Shown here: positions 8,001-17,318 of the stretch, piece after piece
Layout: each line of letters begins with the position of its first letter
Numbering within the stretch: position 1 is the stretch's first letter
NCBI GenBank assembly: GCA_965247385.1
Contig: CBDFHG010000002.1
Location: 744,001-808,000, forward strand
DNA length: 64,000 bases
Reading direction: 5' to 3'
Source: Thermohalobaculum sp965247385
GTDB lineage: Bacteria; Pseudomonadota; Alphaproteobacteria; Rhodobacterales; Rhodobacteraceae
Notes under the pieces: generated by a model
What the model saw: only the letters and a program-made list of their open reading frames with translations
Told to the model about the DNA's origin: nothing
Databases searched by the model: none
Program-made: the position numbers and the translations under genes

Positions 8001-10049
8001 TCAGCTCTCGTCGTCCAGGAACCACTGCGTCCCGCGGTACGGGTAGGTCCGGTAGTACTCGTACGAGTGGGTCGTGAACGACCGGAAGTTTTTCAGCGCG
8101 TTGCGATGGTAGATCGGTGCCGGTGCCTGAACCGTGCCGATAATCAGCAGATTGCCGGTCAGGTTCTCGACCATCCGCGCACCCGCCGCGTCCGATTTTG
8201 CCGAACCGGCCGTCGCAGACTGGAACGTATTGATGTCGGCGATCAGCTGTTTCACATAATCCGGCGGCTCGACGCCCTTGGTGCCGTTTGAATCCACCCA
8301 TTCGGCCCACAGCATACCTGTGCGGAGGCTAAAGTAGTCGCCGTACGGCGGCACCCACAATTCGTTGTTGCCAAGAATGATTGCCATCGGTTGGCCCTTG
8401 CGCCAGATGGTCACATCAAGCTGGTTCGACGATTGCGCCGAGCGGAACTCGTCCGGCGTGACTTCCTTGACCGTCGTCTGGACGCCCACATCGGACCAGT
8501 GCTGGCCGACAAGCTCGACCACGGATGCGGGAATCCCCTGGATCGAGAACTGCAGGTTAATCACGATTTTGTCGCCATTGGGCAACTCGCGGAAACCATC
8601 GCCGTCGGTGTCCTTCATGCCGACTTCATCCAACAGCGAATTCGCCAGTGTCGTATCGTACTGGGCAAAGTGTTGCGACCATTTTGGATCGACGAAACCA
8701 GGTGCAGGAGAAAAACCGATATATTGCTTCGGTTCGCCTAGCCCAAAGTAGGACACGTCGTTGATCTCGGCACGATTGATCGCCACCGACATCGCCTGAC
8801 GGAAGTGCAGGTCATTGAAGACCTTGCGTTTCTCCGGATCTTCCGAGGTGACATTGAACGAGAACGCCGAGATCGTGATCTCCGGCCGCAGGTCGATCGT
8901 AAAGTCGCCCTTTTCCTGATTCTCCATCAGCAGCGGCGCCGAATCCAGCTGTAGCGACTGGGACTTGTAGTCTACTTCGGCGTTGACCAGCTTCAGGATA
9001 CGGACTTCGTTCTCGTTGATGTAGATCTCGTCCTGCTCGCTGATGTAGGGCAGCTGGTTGCCAGCCGTATCGACCATATGGAAATACGGGTTCGCCACCA
9101 GGTGGCGGCCTTCGGTCGTATCCACGACTGTGATGTGGGACTCGAGGGTCGGCACCACATCCGCCGGCATATTGGGGACTTCGTCAGGCTTGCTCAGAAG
9201 CGGCGACGGAGTGTCGGTCCAGTCCGAGTTGCCGAAATAGGCCGCGATGACTGCCAGACCATTTTCGAACCCGATGGCCTGCGCGTTCGCATCCGCATCC
9301 GCGTTAAGGTTCGGATCCCATATGCCCAGGAAGTGCTTGGGCTGGAAGCCCTGCGCGAAGGATGTTGCAAAGTGCGCGATCAGGCCCGGCTTAGGCGCCG
9401 GCAGGTTGAATCGCACGGTTTGCGGATCGATGACCACAACCTCCATACGCTCGCCAGCCACCAGGACATAATCCTTCGGCTTGGACATCACATCGGGGTT
9501 GAGCGCCAGATTGTCGTACCAGTATTTCACGTCCTCGGCGGTAAACGGCGCGCCGTCCGACCACTTGTGGCCCTTGCGCAGTTTGAAAGTGAGCTGGGTG
9601 AAATCGTCGTTCCACGTCCAGCTCTTGGCGACGTTCGGTACGACCGTCTGAAGGTCGTCCGAATACCGCACCAGGTTCACGTGGCGTACCGACAGGAAGT
9701 CCGACGTGCCCGCTTCGGTCGCGTTCGACAGCACGTCGAAGGTGCCGCCATAGCGGCCGATCATCTCGTAGGGTGCCACCACCAGCGGTTCCGACGACAG
9801 GCGCTCGGCCAGCGGCGGAAGCGCCGGGTTGCCGCGGATGCGGGCGTTCAGAGCGCCGATATCCGGGTTCTCCTGGAAGGTCAGCGTACAGTTGGCGGCG
9901 GCCTCGAACTCGGCCAGGTCATACTGCTGCGGGTAGGCGCCGGCGGCGACACCCATCGGGTCGGCGACGGTGACGGCCGGGCACTTCGCAGCCTGGGCCG
10001 GGATGGCCAGCACGCAGACTGCGAGGCTGGATAATAACAGGCGTTTCAT
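8001..10049 (-). CDS. Periplasmic oligopeptide-type substrate-binding protein
   Basis: The 682-residue product starts with a signal peptide (cleavage near AQA-A, about residue 20). It continues as a family 5 solute-binding protein: SEPLVVAPYEMIGRYGG, SWTWNDDFTQLTFKLRKGHKWSDGAPFTAEDVKYWYDN and a long C-terminal lobe. It is longer than typical DppA/OppA (about 530-540), which together with the long permease loop suggests an unusual ligand. It is the first gene of the operon; AGGGAG lies 7 nt before the start. Ligand unknown. Confidence 0.92.
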   Translation of the reverse strand: MKRLLLSSLAVCVLAIPAQAAKCPAVTVADPMGVAAGAYPQQYDLAEFEAAANCTLTFQENPDIGALNARIRGNPALPPLAERLSSEPLVVAPYEMIGRYGGTFDVLSNATEAGTSDFLSVRHVNLVRYSDDLQTVVPNVAKSWTWNDDFTQLTFKLRKGHKWSDGAPFTAEDVKYWYDNLALNPDVMSKPKDYVLVAGERMEVVVIDPQTVRFNLPAPKPGLIAHFATSFAQGFQPKHFLGIWDPNLNADADANAQAIGFENGLAVIAAYFGNSDWTDTPSPLLSKPDEVPNMPADVVPTLESHITVVDTTEGRHLVANPYFHMVDTAGNQLPYISEQDEIYINENEVRILKLVNAEVDYKSQSLQLDSAPLLMENQEKGDFTIDLRPEITISAFSFNVTSEDPEKRKVFNDLHFRQAMSVAINRAEINDVSYFGLGEPKQYIGFSPAPGFVDPKWSQHFAQYDTTLANSLLDEVGMKDTDGDGFRELPNGDKIVINLQFSIQGIPASVVELVGQHWSDVGVQTTVKEVTPDEFRSAQSSNQLDVTIWRKGQPMAIILGNNELWVPPYGDYFSLRTGMLWAEWVDSNGTKGVEPPDYVKQLIADINTFQSATAGSAKSDAAGARMVENLTGNLLIIGTVQAPAPIYHRNALKNFRSFTTHSYEYYRTYPYRGTQWFLDDES

Positions 10050-10779
10050 GATTAGGCTCCCTGTAAGTCGTTATTTATTCGCACAGAATCAGCGCTTGGG
10101 CACGCCGTTAACCTCGGTGCGAATCACATTATAGGTCATGTTAGCGACAGATAGAAATTGCTGCGTGGGTGGGTATGTCTGTATCCTCTCCTTCAGTTGA
10201 GCTTCGCTCTTAATATTTATCTTGTGAGAAGCATTTCGAGTGGCCAGATGTCAAAGATCGTAGCATCGAAAAGCGCTTCATGAGAACATCATACTGTTGG
10301 TGATCAATCAATCAGTAAAATCTATTATTTTTATAACACCTATAGGATTTTCTTATGGGATATTCCGCCCCGATTCAGCGGTGTTCGATCATAAATCGCT
10401 GACCAAGTCGCGTTGCCCGCGGTCTTCCGACTGGTGCGCCTATCGCCGCAAGGAGCAGTCCAATGCCCGAGCGACCCGCCGCCAAGGCCCCCACCGAACT
10501 GTGCGGAGCCCGCTGGTTCGCCGCGGAGCAAAAGTTTAGAGCAATCTGACGCCCTTTCAATTTTTCCGTTGCGTCTAGATAATTTTATATATATTTGTTT
10601 TTCAATATGTTAACCGTGATTTCATGCGTGAAACGATGCAACATCGTCGGTCGCATTCCGGACCGACCACTCTAAAGACTGGATGCCAGCATCAAGTGCG
10701 CGCGTGACATGGTTTCGGCTGAACGGAGAGCACCCTAGGATTAGCCCCCTGACCCATCACACCAATCAGGATCCCTGCC
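10050..10779. other. Gene-free, AT-richer intergenic stretch
   Basis: About 730 bp between the divergent binding-protein gene and the aminotransferase gene. It is clearly richer in A+T than its surroundings, particularly 10200-10400 and 10550-10625, and has short T-runs. It must hold the promoter of the importer operon on the left and of the aminotransferase on the right. Short open frames here show no recognisable protein. I see no RNA gene. Confidence 0.6.
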
Positions 10780-11895
10780 ATGACCCGGCCATTGCCCGCA
10801 CCAAAAAGTGACTTCATCGGCCTGGAGGGCAAGGTGCATCTGGCGACCGGCGGGGAACCGCCGCTGCTGAAGGCACACCGCCAAGCCTTCGAACGCTTTG
10901 CCGAGGACAAGGCGGAGGGCTTCTCCGGCTATCACCGGCACTGGGAGGTGGTCGACGAGGTCCGCGCCCGCATCTCCCGCTTGATCGGGCTGGAGCCGGG
11001 AGACATCGCCCTCCTGGGCAACGCCTCCGACGGCATCGTGCGGGTGGCCACCAGCTTCGACTGGCGGCCCGGCGACAATGTGGTGGTGCCCGAACTCGAC
11101 TACGCCTCGGGCCGCTATGCCTTGGCCAGCCTACAGGCCAAGGGGGTGGAATTGCGGCTGGTTCCGGCGGACGGCTGGGCGCTGTCGACCGAACGGTTGC
11201 TGGCCTCCTGCGATGCGCGAACCCGGCTGATCTACATCAGCCAGGTGAACGCCCTGACCGGGCAGCACGCAGATATGGAGGCGATCTCGACGGCGCTGCG
11301 CGACACCCCCACCGCCTTGATGGTAGATGTCAGCCATGCCCTGGGTGCTGTGCCCGTGCGCGGCGACCTGGCGGATTTCGTGGTGAGTTGCTGCTACAAG
11401 TTCGCCCTTGGCATCCACGAAGGCATTCTTGCCTGGAACCGCCGCCGCTGGCCCGACTTCACACCCGATGGGGCGGGGTGGTCCTCGGCGGACGCCGGCG
11501 CAAGCCCCGGAGAGTTCCGCCACAAGGAAAGCGCCAGCCGGGCCGAATACGGCAACGCCGGGCACCTGGGCGCCTACCTGCTGCGGGAATCGCTCGATTA
11601 CCTCGACAGCTACGGCATCGACGCAATCGCCGCCCATTTGCGCACGCTCAGCGGACGCATGGTCGAGGGCATGACGGCGCTGGGGCTGGAGGTCATGACG
11701 CCACGGAACCTTGCCCAGCGCGCCGGAAACGCCGCCTTTGTACGTTCGGATACATGGCCGGTCATACGAAAGGCCAGGGAGGATGGTATCCTGATTTGGG
11801 GCGACAGTGGACGCATTCGGGCATCGGCGCATCTGTTCACCACCCGCGACGATGTCGAGGTTTTCCTCGACCGGCTGCCAGGCTATCTGGATTGA
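10780..11895 (+). CDS. Class V PLP-dependent aminotransferase-like enzyme
   Basis: The 371-residue product has the fold I, class V pattern shared by cysteine desulfurases, kynureninases and isopenicillin-N epimerases: ALLGNASDGIVRV, the PLP aspartate with nearby histidine in MVDVSHALGA (Asp183, His186), and the likely Schiff-base lysine in CCYKFALG (about Lys207). A cytosolic role is expected. No neighbour points to a substrate, and it lacks an obvious desulfurase active-site Cys loop. The specific reaction is unknown. Confidence 0.75.
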   Translation: MTRPLPAPKSDFIGLEGKVHLATGGEPPLLKAHRQAFERFAEDKAEGFSGYHRHWEVVDEVRARISRLIGLEPGDIALLGNASDGIVRVATSFDWRPGDNVVVPELDYASGRYALASLQAKGVELRLVPADGWALSTERLLASCDARTRLIYISQVNALTGQHADMEAISTALRDTPTALMVDVSHALGAVPVRGDLADFVVSCCYKFALGIHEGILAWNRRRWPDFTPDGAGWSSADAGASPGEFRHKESASRAEYGNAGHLGAYLLRESLDYLDSYGIDAIAAHLRTLSGRMVEGMTALGLEVMTPRNLAQRAGNAAFVRSDTWPVIRKAREDGILIWGDSGRIRASAHLFTTRDDVEVFLDRLPGYLD

Positions 11896-11976
11896 TCGCC
11901 GGCCCCGATCCAGCGATTGAACGTCCCTGACACGGACCCTATATTCCGCTCTGATCACGGGACGGGAGACATCGGC

Positions 11977-12501
11977 ATGATCGCACGGCATGCAGCGGCG
12001 CTTCACCAACGGCTACGCGGCCCGGCGGTGCTGGTCGCCGTGCTTGCCGTGATTGCAGCCCCTGATTTTTCCCGGGCGGCGGAACCGGACCGGTCGGCGG
12101 TGCTGGGGCACTGGATCGACTCGCAAGATAACGTGGCAATCAAAATTTATCCCTGCGAGGAAGAGCTCTGCGCCAAGATCACCTGGCTCAGGAAGTCCTA
12201 CTACAAGAGCGGCGAGTTCAGACGCGACAAGAAAAACCCCGACCCCGCCCTTCGCCGACGGCCATGGTGCGGCATCGAATTGGTCCGGGGCTTGAAGCCG
12301 CGAAGCAATACCTTTTGGTCGCGTGGCCAGTTTTACTATGTAAAAAAGGGCACAACCTACGATCTCGACATTGAACTGAAAGAGGACGGCCAGCTCGAAT
12401 TTCGGGCATATTTGGGTTTCAGGTTGTTTGGAAAAAGCGAAACCTGGTCCCGGCCGGACCCCGGCCAGGATCTGGCCTGCGCTCCCGACCCTGAAACCTG
12501 A
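11977..12501 (+). CDS. DUF2147 secreted protein
   Basis: The 174-residue product has an N-terminal signal peptide (to about residue 34, SRA-A). It then shows the DUF2147 pattern: GHWIDSQDNVAIKIYPC, a second Cys in EELCAKI, the NPDPALRRRPWCGIELV segment, and GFRLFGKSETWSRP near the end. It is exported and its role is unknown. I chose the ATG at 11977 because GGGAG precedes it and the signal peptide begins there. Confidence 0.8.
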   Translation: MIARHAAALHQRLRGPAVLVAVLAVIAAPDFSRAAEPDRSAVLGHWIDSQDNVAIKIYPCEEELCAKITWLRKSYYKSGEFRRDKKNPDPALRRRPWCGIELVRGLKPRSNTFWSRGQFYYVKKGTTYDLDIELKEDGQLEFRAYLGFRLFGKSETWSRPDPGQDLACAPDPET

Positions 12502-12524
12502 GAATTCTTCGGCAGCCGCCGAGT

Positions 12525-13313
12525 TCAGCGACCCCCGTCACGCGCCGCCAGCCGGGCCGCCAGCCGGGTCTCTGCGAAGGCCAGGTCCGCCGCTTTGTCC
12601 ACGTCGTGGGCGGCGTCCGGGAAGGGCAGAATGACCAGCGCCGCCCGGCAACCGGCGGCGCGACCAAGGGCTGCCGCCGCCGCCTTGGTCGACAGCAACC
12701 CCATCGCATAGCGGATCAGGATGAACGGCCCCACCGCCCAGGCCATGCGCAGCGGGTTCTTGCGCTTCGCCTCCAACAAGCGCCAATAGGTCAACCCGGA
12801 ACGGGCCCGGGGGGTCATCAGCGCAAACAGATTGCAGCCGCTGGCATCGCCATCGCGAAACTTCAGATAGGTCCGCCGCGCCGTCGACCCCGCCTGCTCG
12901 ACGACCGGCCGCAAAGCCACGCCAGCGGCGATATCGACTCCCATGCCGGCTGCGGCCGCCAGAAAATGCTCAACCATCTTGACCGTCAGCAACGGATGAT
13001 CCGCCGTCGTCACCAGCACCGGCGCGCCGGCAGCCTCGAACCCGGCGAGGGCACTGAGCGACGGCGAAAGCGCGGCGTCGATCCGCCGAAGCCCCGGTTT
13101 TGACGATTCAGGCTGGGGCAACTCCGGCGCCGAGCCCTCGATCACCACGACAACGCCATCGATCGACGGCGCCGCCGCCAGGGTCTCGAGGACGTGGGAT
13201 ATCATCGGCTTTCCCGCCACATTGGCGAAGGCCTTGTGCGAGACATTGCTGGCCTGGGCGACCGGATCGGCCGCCCCGCGTGAGCCCGCCAGCACGACCG
13301 CTGTCCAACCCAT
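12525..13313 (-). CDS. MobA-like nucleotidyltransferase in the sphingolipid locus
   Basis: The 262-residue product has the NTP-transferase nucleotide-binding start (VVLAGSRG, then KAFANVAGKPMISHV) and an acidic metal-binding region (VLVTTADHP). These fit the MobA-like/GT-A nucleotidyltransferase superfamily, which transfers NMP to phosphorylated substrates. Its ATG overlaps the last base of the ceramide synthase stop (TGATG), so it is translationally coupled to that gene. I infer a part in head-group activation, but substrate and nucleotide are unknown. The C-terminal third has a hydrophobic stretch that could touch the membrane. Confidence 0.7.
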   Translation of the reverse strand: MGWTAVVLAGSRGAADPVAQASNVSHKAFANVAGKPMISHVLETLAAAPSIDGVVVVIEGSAPELPQPESSKPGLRRIDAALSPSLSALAGFEAAGAPVLVTTADHPLLTVKMVEHFLAAAAGMGVDIAAGVALRPVVEQAGSTARRTYLKFRDGDASGCNLFALMTPRARSGLTYWRLLEAKRKNPLRMAWAVGPFILIRYAMGLLSTKAAAAALGRAAGCRAALVILPFPDAAHDVDKAADLAFAETRLAARLAARDGGR

Positions 13314-14449
13314 CACAACCGCTTCTCGTAGACGCGGTAGGTTTTCACCTGCCGTCCGCCCATCATCTCGACCACCCGGCGCACCGGCCAGTTATCTTCC
13401 AGCAGCCAGCCCAGTTCGATCTCGTGCAACTCACGCGCCTTACCACGCGGCTGCAAGGCGTAAATCAGCTTCAGCGGCAAGGTCTTGCCAAGCAGCGATG
13501 CCGAGCGTTCCCGGCGCACACCCATCAGCGGCACCCGGGCGGTGCGCACCCCCTTGACCTTCAGCCGCCACAACAGCTTCAGCCAGCCGAACGGCAGCAT
13601 CCGGCCACCCAGATCGGCGATGGCCTCGTTGACGTTCGGCAGAAGCACGATGAAGGCGACCGGCTCGCCATGCAGTTCGGCGATCTTCACAAATTCCGGG
13701 TCGAGGATCGGTTTCATCTCGTCGGCCATGGCGTCGGTTTCGGCCTCGGTCAGCGGTGTGAAGCCCCAGTTCTCGGCCCAGGCGTCATTGAAGATGTCCG
13801 CGATCAGGGCGATTTCCTCGCGGTATCGGCGCATGTCGATCGAGCGGATGTTCACCCCGTCGGAAACCCGCTCCGCCAGTTTGCGCAGGCGTTCCGTCAG
13901 ACCCTCCCTGGTGTTCATCCGATAGGCCACCAGATCCTTTGCCTTGACGTAGCCAAGATATTCGACACCGGGGCCGAGCCAGGGTTGATCGTGGCCCATC
14001 AGCAGCGAGGGCGGGGTGTCGAAGCCATCGACCAGCAGCCCCGAGGTCTGGTTGATCGAAAGATCGAACGGCCCGCGCAAAACCGATACGCCGCGCTCGG
14101 CAAGCCAGTTTTCGGCAGTCGCGAACAAGGCCGCCAGGGTGTCCGGGTCCTTCTCCGACGCCAGCATGCCGAAATAGCCAAGCTTGAGCCCATCGACTTC
14201 GGGCGCCAGGCTGTCGATCTGGGCACTGATCCGGCCAACCGGCGGGCCACCCGCATCGCCGCCGCGCCGCGCCAGCCACAGGGCGACCTCGGCATGTTCA
14301 AAGAACGGGTTCTTGCGTGGCGACAGAAAATCCCGGCGCTCGAACCACAACGGCTCGACCCAGTTCGGATCGGCTGCGGACAACCGGCCCGGAAGCCGGA
14401 TGAACTCCTCGATTTGTCGGCGACCTTCGACCGGCGTCACATTGAGCAT
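13313..14449 (-). CDS. Bacterial ceramide synthase-like N-acyltransferase
   Basis: The 378-residue product matches in length and N-terminal pattern (RLSAADPNWVEPL, KNPFFEHAEVALWLAR, VGRISAQID) a GNAT-like family. Its Caulobacter member was shown to be the bacterial ceramide synthase (bCerS), which N-acylates the sphingoid base or its 3-keto precursor. A second GNAT-like half (NDAWAENWGFTPLTEAE, GEPVAFIVLLPNVNEA) follows. It lies between LptG-like and nucleotidyltransferase genes, as in other alphaproteobacterial sphingolipid loci. Activity is inferred from family and context. Confidence 0.8.
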   Translation of the reverse strand: MLNVTPVEGRRQIEEFIRLPGRLSAADPNWVEPLWFERRDFLSPRKNPFFEHAEVALWLARRGGDAGGPPVGRISAQIDSLAPEVDGLKLGYFGMLASEKDPDTLAALFATAENWLAERGVSVLRGPFDLSINQTSGLLVDGFDTPPSLLMGHDQPWLGPGVEYLGYVKAKDLVAYRMNTREGLTERLRKLAERVSDGVNIRSIDMRRYREEIALIADIFNDAWAENWGFTPLTEAETDAMADEMKPILDPEFVKIAELHGEPVAFIVLLPNVNEAIADLGGRMLPFGWLKLLWRLKVKGVRTARVPLMGVRRERSASLLGKTLPLKLIYALQPRGKARELHEIELGWLLEDNWPVRRVVEMMGGRQVKTYRVYEKRL

Positions 14450-14540
14450 CTGATCTCCAGCCCCTCACTTCGGCCCTGCATCTCTGCCAGGATCAGGCCC
14501 GCCCGGTCACAACCAGATGCGTCACAACCAGATGGCGGGC

Positions 14541-15587
14541 TTATTCCTCAATCATCACAATTGACCAGATGCCAATCACGAAGAAAAGCCCCGGCGCCAT
14601 GAAAGCCGCCAGCGCGGCTCCCATTGCCCCGACCTCGCCCAGCGAGGTGAATACACCATCGACCAGAACGAAGATCGCGCCGCCCACCAGCCCATAGGCC
14701 ACATACCGGGCGCCGCCTCCGCTGCGGCTGAGGCCGAAGCTTCCCAATGCCGCGAACAGGAACATCACCGCAGGTACAAGGAATGCCGAATAACTGCGCC
14801 ACAACTGGACCGAGTAGAACGGCGTGCCTCGCCCGCCAGGAAGCACGCCGGACAGAATCATGCGCACTTCGCCGGCATCGACCAGATCCGGCCGCCGCGC
14901 CGCATAGAGGATTCGCGCCGGGCTGAGCCGGGTCACCCAGGGCAGCCCCGGCAATTGTTCCTCGGGCTGGTTCGGACGCTGCAGGGTCACCTCCTCAAGC
15001 CGCCAGCCCTCGCGCGAATAACGCGCAGTCACGGCGTCGGTTCGCTGTAACAACTCGCCGCGGGCGCTTATCTGAAAGATGCTGATATTGCCGAGCGTCG
15101 CACCGTCCGCCTCGGCCCGGCCGACCCGGATGATCCCACGCCGGTCACGCAGCCAGATCTCTTTCTCGATGGTCCGGGATTTGAACAGGTCGGGGAACCG
15201 CTCCACCAGCTTTTGCTCCGCCGCCGGGCCGAGGCGCGACGACAGATGGCTTTGCATCGCGCCGCAAAGCATGGCCAGCGGCAACAACATCAGCCAAACC
15301 CGCAAAGTGTTGTATCCGGCGGTGCGCAGCACCACCATTTCGTTTCGTGCCGCCAGCGTAAGGAAGGCCAGCGCCGCACCGACAAGCACACCCAACGGCA
15401 ATATCGTCACCAGGATCAGTGGCGCGCGCAGCAGCGCATATTTGCCTAACCCCGCAATCTCGTAAGATTCGAGAATCTCGGCGGAGTTCTCCAGCATGTC
15501 GAGGCTGAGACCAAGCGCCATCAGGCCCACCAGCACCGCCACGATCCGCGCCGCGACCTGCCACGACAGATAGAGCGCAATGGTCAT
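14541..15587 (-). CDS. LptG-like (YjgP/YjgQ) permease
   Basis: The 348-residue inner-membrane protein has hydrophobic helices at the N-terminus (about 12-35, 60-85, 95-115), a periplasmic beta-rich domain (about 130-260), and three helices at the C-terminus, the LptF/LptG layout. LptF and LptG form the membrane part of the Lpt ABC exporter that extracts lipopolysaccharide. The start at 15587 overlaps the stop of the LptF-like gene (ATGA). Its place inside a sphingolipid locus suggests a paralogue devoted to sphingolipid traffic, but it could also be the cell's only LptG. Confidence 0.82.
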   Translation of the reverse strand: MTIALYLSWQVAARIVAVLVGLMALGLSLDMLENSAEILESYEIAGLGKYALLRAPLILVTILPLGVLVGAALAFLTLAARNEMVVLRTAGYNTLRVWLMLLPLAMLCGAMQSHLSSRLGPAAEQKLVERFPDLFKSRTIEKEIWLRDRRGIIRVGRAEADGATLGNISIFQISARGELLQRTDAVTARYSREGWRLEEVTLQRPNQPEEQLPGLPWVTRLSPARILYAARRPDLVDAGEVRMILSGVLPGGRGTPFYSVQLWRSYSAFLVPAVMFLFAALGSFGLSRSGGGARYVAYGLVGGAIFVLVDGVFTSLGEVGAMGAALAAFMAPGLFFVIGIWSIVMIEE

Positions 15588-16786
15588 GGTCTGGTCCCAA
15601 GCCAACCGCCCAGGCGGCGGCCAATCGAAGCCAGATCGACAAACAGCATATCGAACTGCCGCAACAGCCCGCGAAACGGCGAACGAGACCCCTGCCCCGG
15701 CGTGACCGCGTAGAGCCAGGCGCTTCCCAGTGTGAAGACCCCGGCGACGCCCCACAAACCGAACACGGGATCGATCCGGCCAAGGCTGGCCAGCGACTGG
15801 ACTGTCTGCAGGATCTGGTCAAAGCCGACAAGCACAACCAGCGCAAGAACCATCCGGGGCCAGGCCGGCGCCCGTTTGCGCATGACACCCAATGGGATCG
15901 ACATCAACGCCACCCCGAGCAGCGCGAAAATCCGCACCAGGCGACCGTGGAACTCGGCCTGATAGCGCGGTTCCGGCGGCAACCCATCGGCGCCGCCGGC
16001 CCGTGTCCGGAGCTCGCCGAAGGTCAGCTCACGTTCGCTGCCGCCGCGTGGCCGGAACGGATTGCGATCGATCGCGAACTCGCGAGACAGTTTCAGGTCC
16101 TCGAAATCCAGCCAGCCGCCAGCAACCAGCCCGCGCCCGTTCTCCAACAGCAGGCGAATCACTCGCGCCTTCTCGTCCGGCAAGATCAAACCGCGCTCGG
16201 CGGTAAAAACCGACTCGGTGCCACCTTCGCGCTGAAGGACGAAGACCCGCGACAGCACCCGCCCGGTGGGGTCGACCTCGCCAGCCGAGATCAGCAGGCC
16301 ATTGCCCGCATCGACAAAGACACCCTCCTCCAGGCGCCCGGTCCAGCCGGCATTCTGTGCCGCGTGCTTGATCGCGCGATAGCCGTAGCGGGTGTAGGGT
16401 TGCAACACGCCGAACAGCGGCAGGCTGATCATCGCCAGCACCACGGCGGCGGCGATGAAAGGCACACCGATCCGGCGCAACGACCAGCCGGAATTCTCCA
16501 GCGCATCGATCTCGTTCTCGCGCGACAGGGTGGCCAGTGTCGTCAGCACCGCGATGCAGAACGTCGCCGGAAGCGCCAGCCCCAGGTAGTGCGGCACAAG
16601 GTTCAGCGCCATGCCCACCACCAGTTCCAGCGGCGCGCCCTGGACCGAGACCAGATCGATCAGCCGCAGGATGCGCTCCAGCAGCAACGCAAACAGCGTG
16701 ATCAACAGCGCCACCCCCATGCGCGGCGCCATCCGCCGAAGCAGGTAGCGGTCGGCCCGGGTGACGATAAAACGCCGCGGCGTCAT
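15584..16786 (-). CDS. LptF-like (YjgP/YjgQ) permease
   Basis: The 400-residue inner-membrane protein has the six-helix, central periplasmic domain layout of LptF (LLRRMAPRMGVALLITLFALL; PATFCIAVLTTLATLSRENEI; SIPLGVMRKR). The SRENEI/ALENSG region matches the coupling segment that contacts the LptB ATPase. No lptB, lptA or lptC gene is nearby, so an LptB would have to be shared. It starts 7 bp after the HIT gene and overlaps the LptG-like gene, so the three form one transcription unit. Confidence 0.85.
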   Translation of the reverse strand: MTPRRFIVTRADRYLLRRMAPRMGVALLITLFALLLERILRLIDLVSVQGAPLELVVGMALNLVPHYLGLALPATFCIAVLTTLATLSRENEIDALENSGWSLRRIGVPFIAAAVVLAMISLPLFGVLQPYTRYGYRAIKHAAQNAGWTGRLEEGVFVDAGNGLLISAGEVDPTGRVLSRVFVLQREGGTESVFTAERGLILPDEKARVIRLLLENGRGLVAGGWLDFEDLKLSREFAIDRNPFRPRGGSERELTFGELRTRAGGADGLPPEPRYQAEFHGRLVRIFALLGVALMSIPLGVMRKRAPAWPRMVLALVVLVGFDQILQTVQSLASLGRIDPVFGLWGVAGVFTLGSAWLYAVTPGQGSRSPFRGLLRQFDMLFVDLASIGRRLGGWLGTRP

Positions 16787-16793
16787 CCGGAAA

Positions 16794-17237
16794 TCATCCC
16801 GGCCAGTGTGCTTGAAGATGCGAGATCAAAGCCGCCGCCGCGTCTGGGCCGGGTTGAGCAAAGGCATCAAGGCGCGGCGGTCCGGGCCAACCGGTGTCCG
16901 GTATCGTCAAATTCTGGTGGGTCTTCTCCCCTTCGTAGCGGGGGAAAACATGAAAATGAACCTCAGGATCAACCATCATCAGCATGAGATAATTGATTTT
17001 TTCGTATCCGACTGCAGCTTGCAACATGGCCTCGATCGCCTTTACAGCGACCCCCAGCTCGGCATATCCCGCTGCATCGACCTGGCCAAAATCCGTGACC
17101 GGCTGTTTGCACGCCAACACCACCGCGCCCAGGGTGCACTGTTGCGGGCGCAGCATCACCGCCCAATGCTCCAGATCGGCGATCCGGGTTTCAGGCCAGC
17201 CAAATTTCTGCATCGTCGGATTGGTCGCATCAGTCAC
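16794..17237 (-). CDS. HIT-family protein with a degenerate first His
   Basis: The 147-residue product has the histidine-triad fold features (FVYE-like beta core replaced by HWAVMLRPQQCTLGAVVLA, then PEVHFHVFPRY). The canonical motif is H-x-H-x-H followed by hydrophobics. Here the first His position is Glu, leaving HFHVF with the second and the catalytic third His. HIT proteins hydrolyse or transfer nucleotides from nucleotide-phosphate conjugates, so a role in CDP-lipid or CDP-head-group turnover would fit the locus. It is the first gene of the HIT-LptF-LptG unit. Confidence 0.8.
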   Translation of the reverse strand: MTDATNPTMQKFGWPETRIADLEHWAVMLRPQQCTLGAVVLACKQPVTDFGQVDAAGYAELGVAVKAIEAMLQAAVGYEKINYLMLMMVDPEVHFHVFPRYEGEKTHQNLTIPDTGWPGPPRLDAFAQPGPDAAAALISHLQAHWPG

Positions 17238-17318
17238 GGGGAACGCTCCTGCGGTTCGCTGTGTCGATATTTCTACGGCTTGGCGACGGAACGGGCAACC
17301 TTGGCGCTCCCTAGAGCC

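Noticed and set aside
10297..10560. Short open frames in the AT-richer gap
   Set aside because: No ribosome site, no homologous pattern and overlapping frames on both strands; treated as non-coding.
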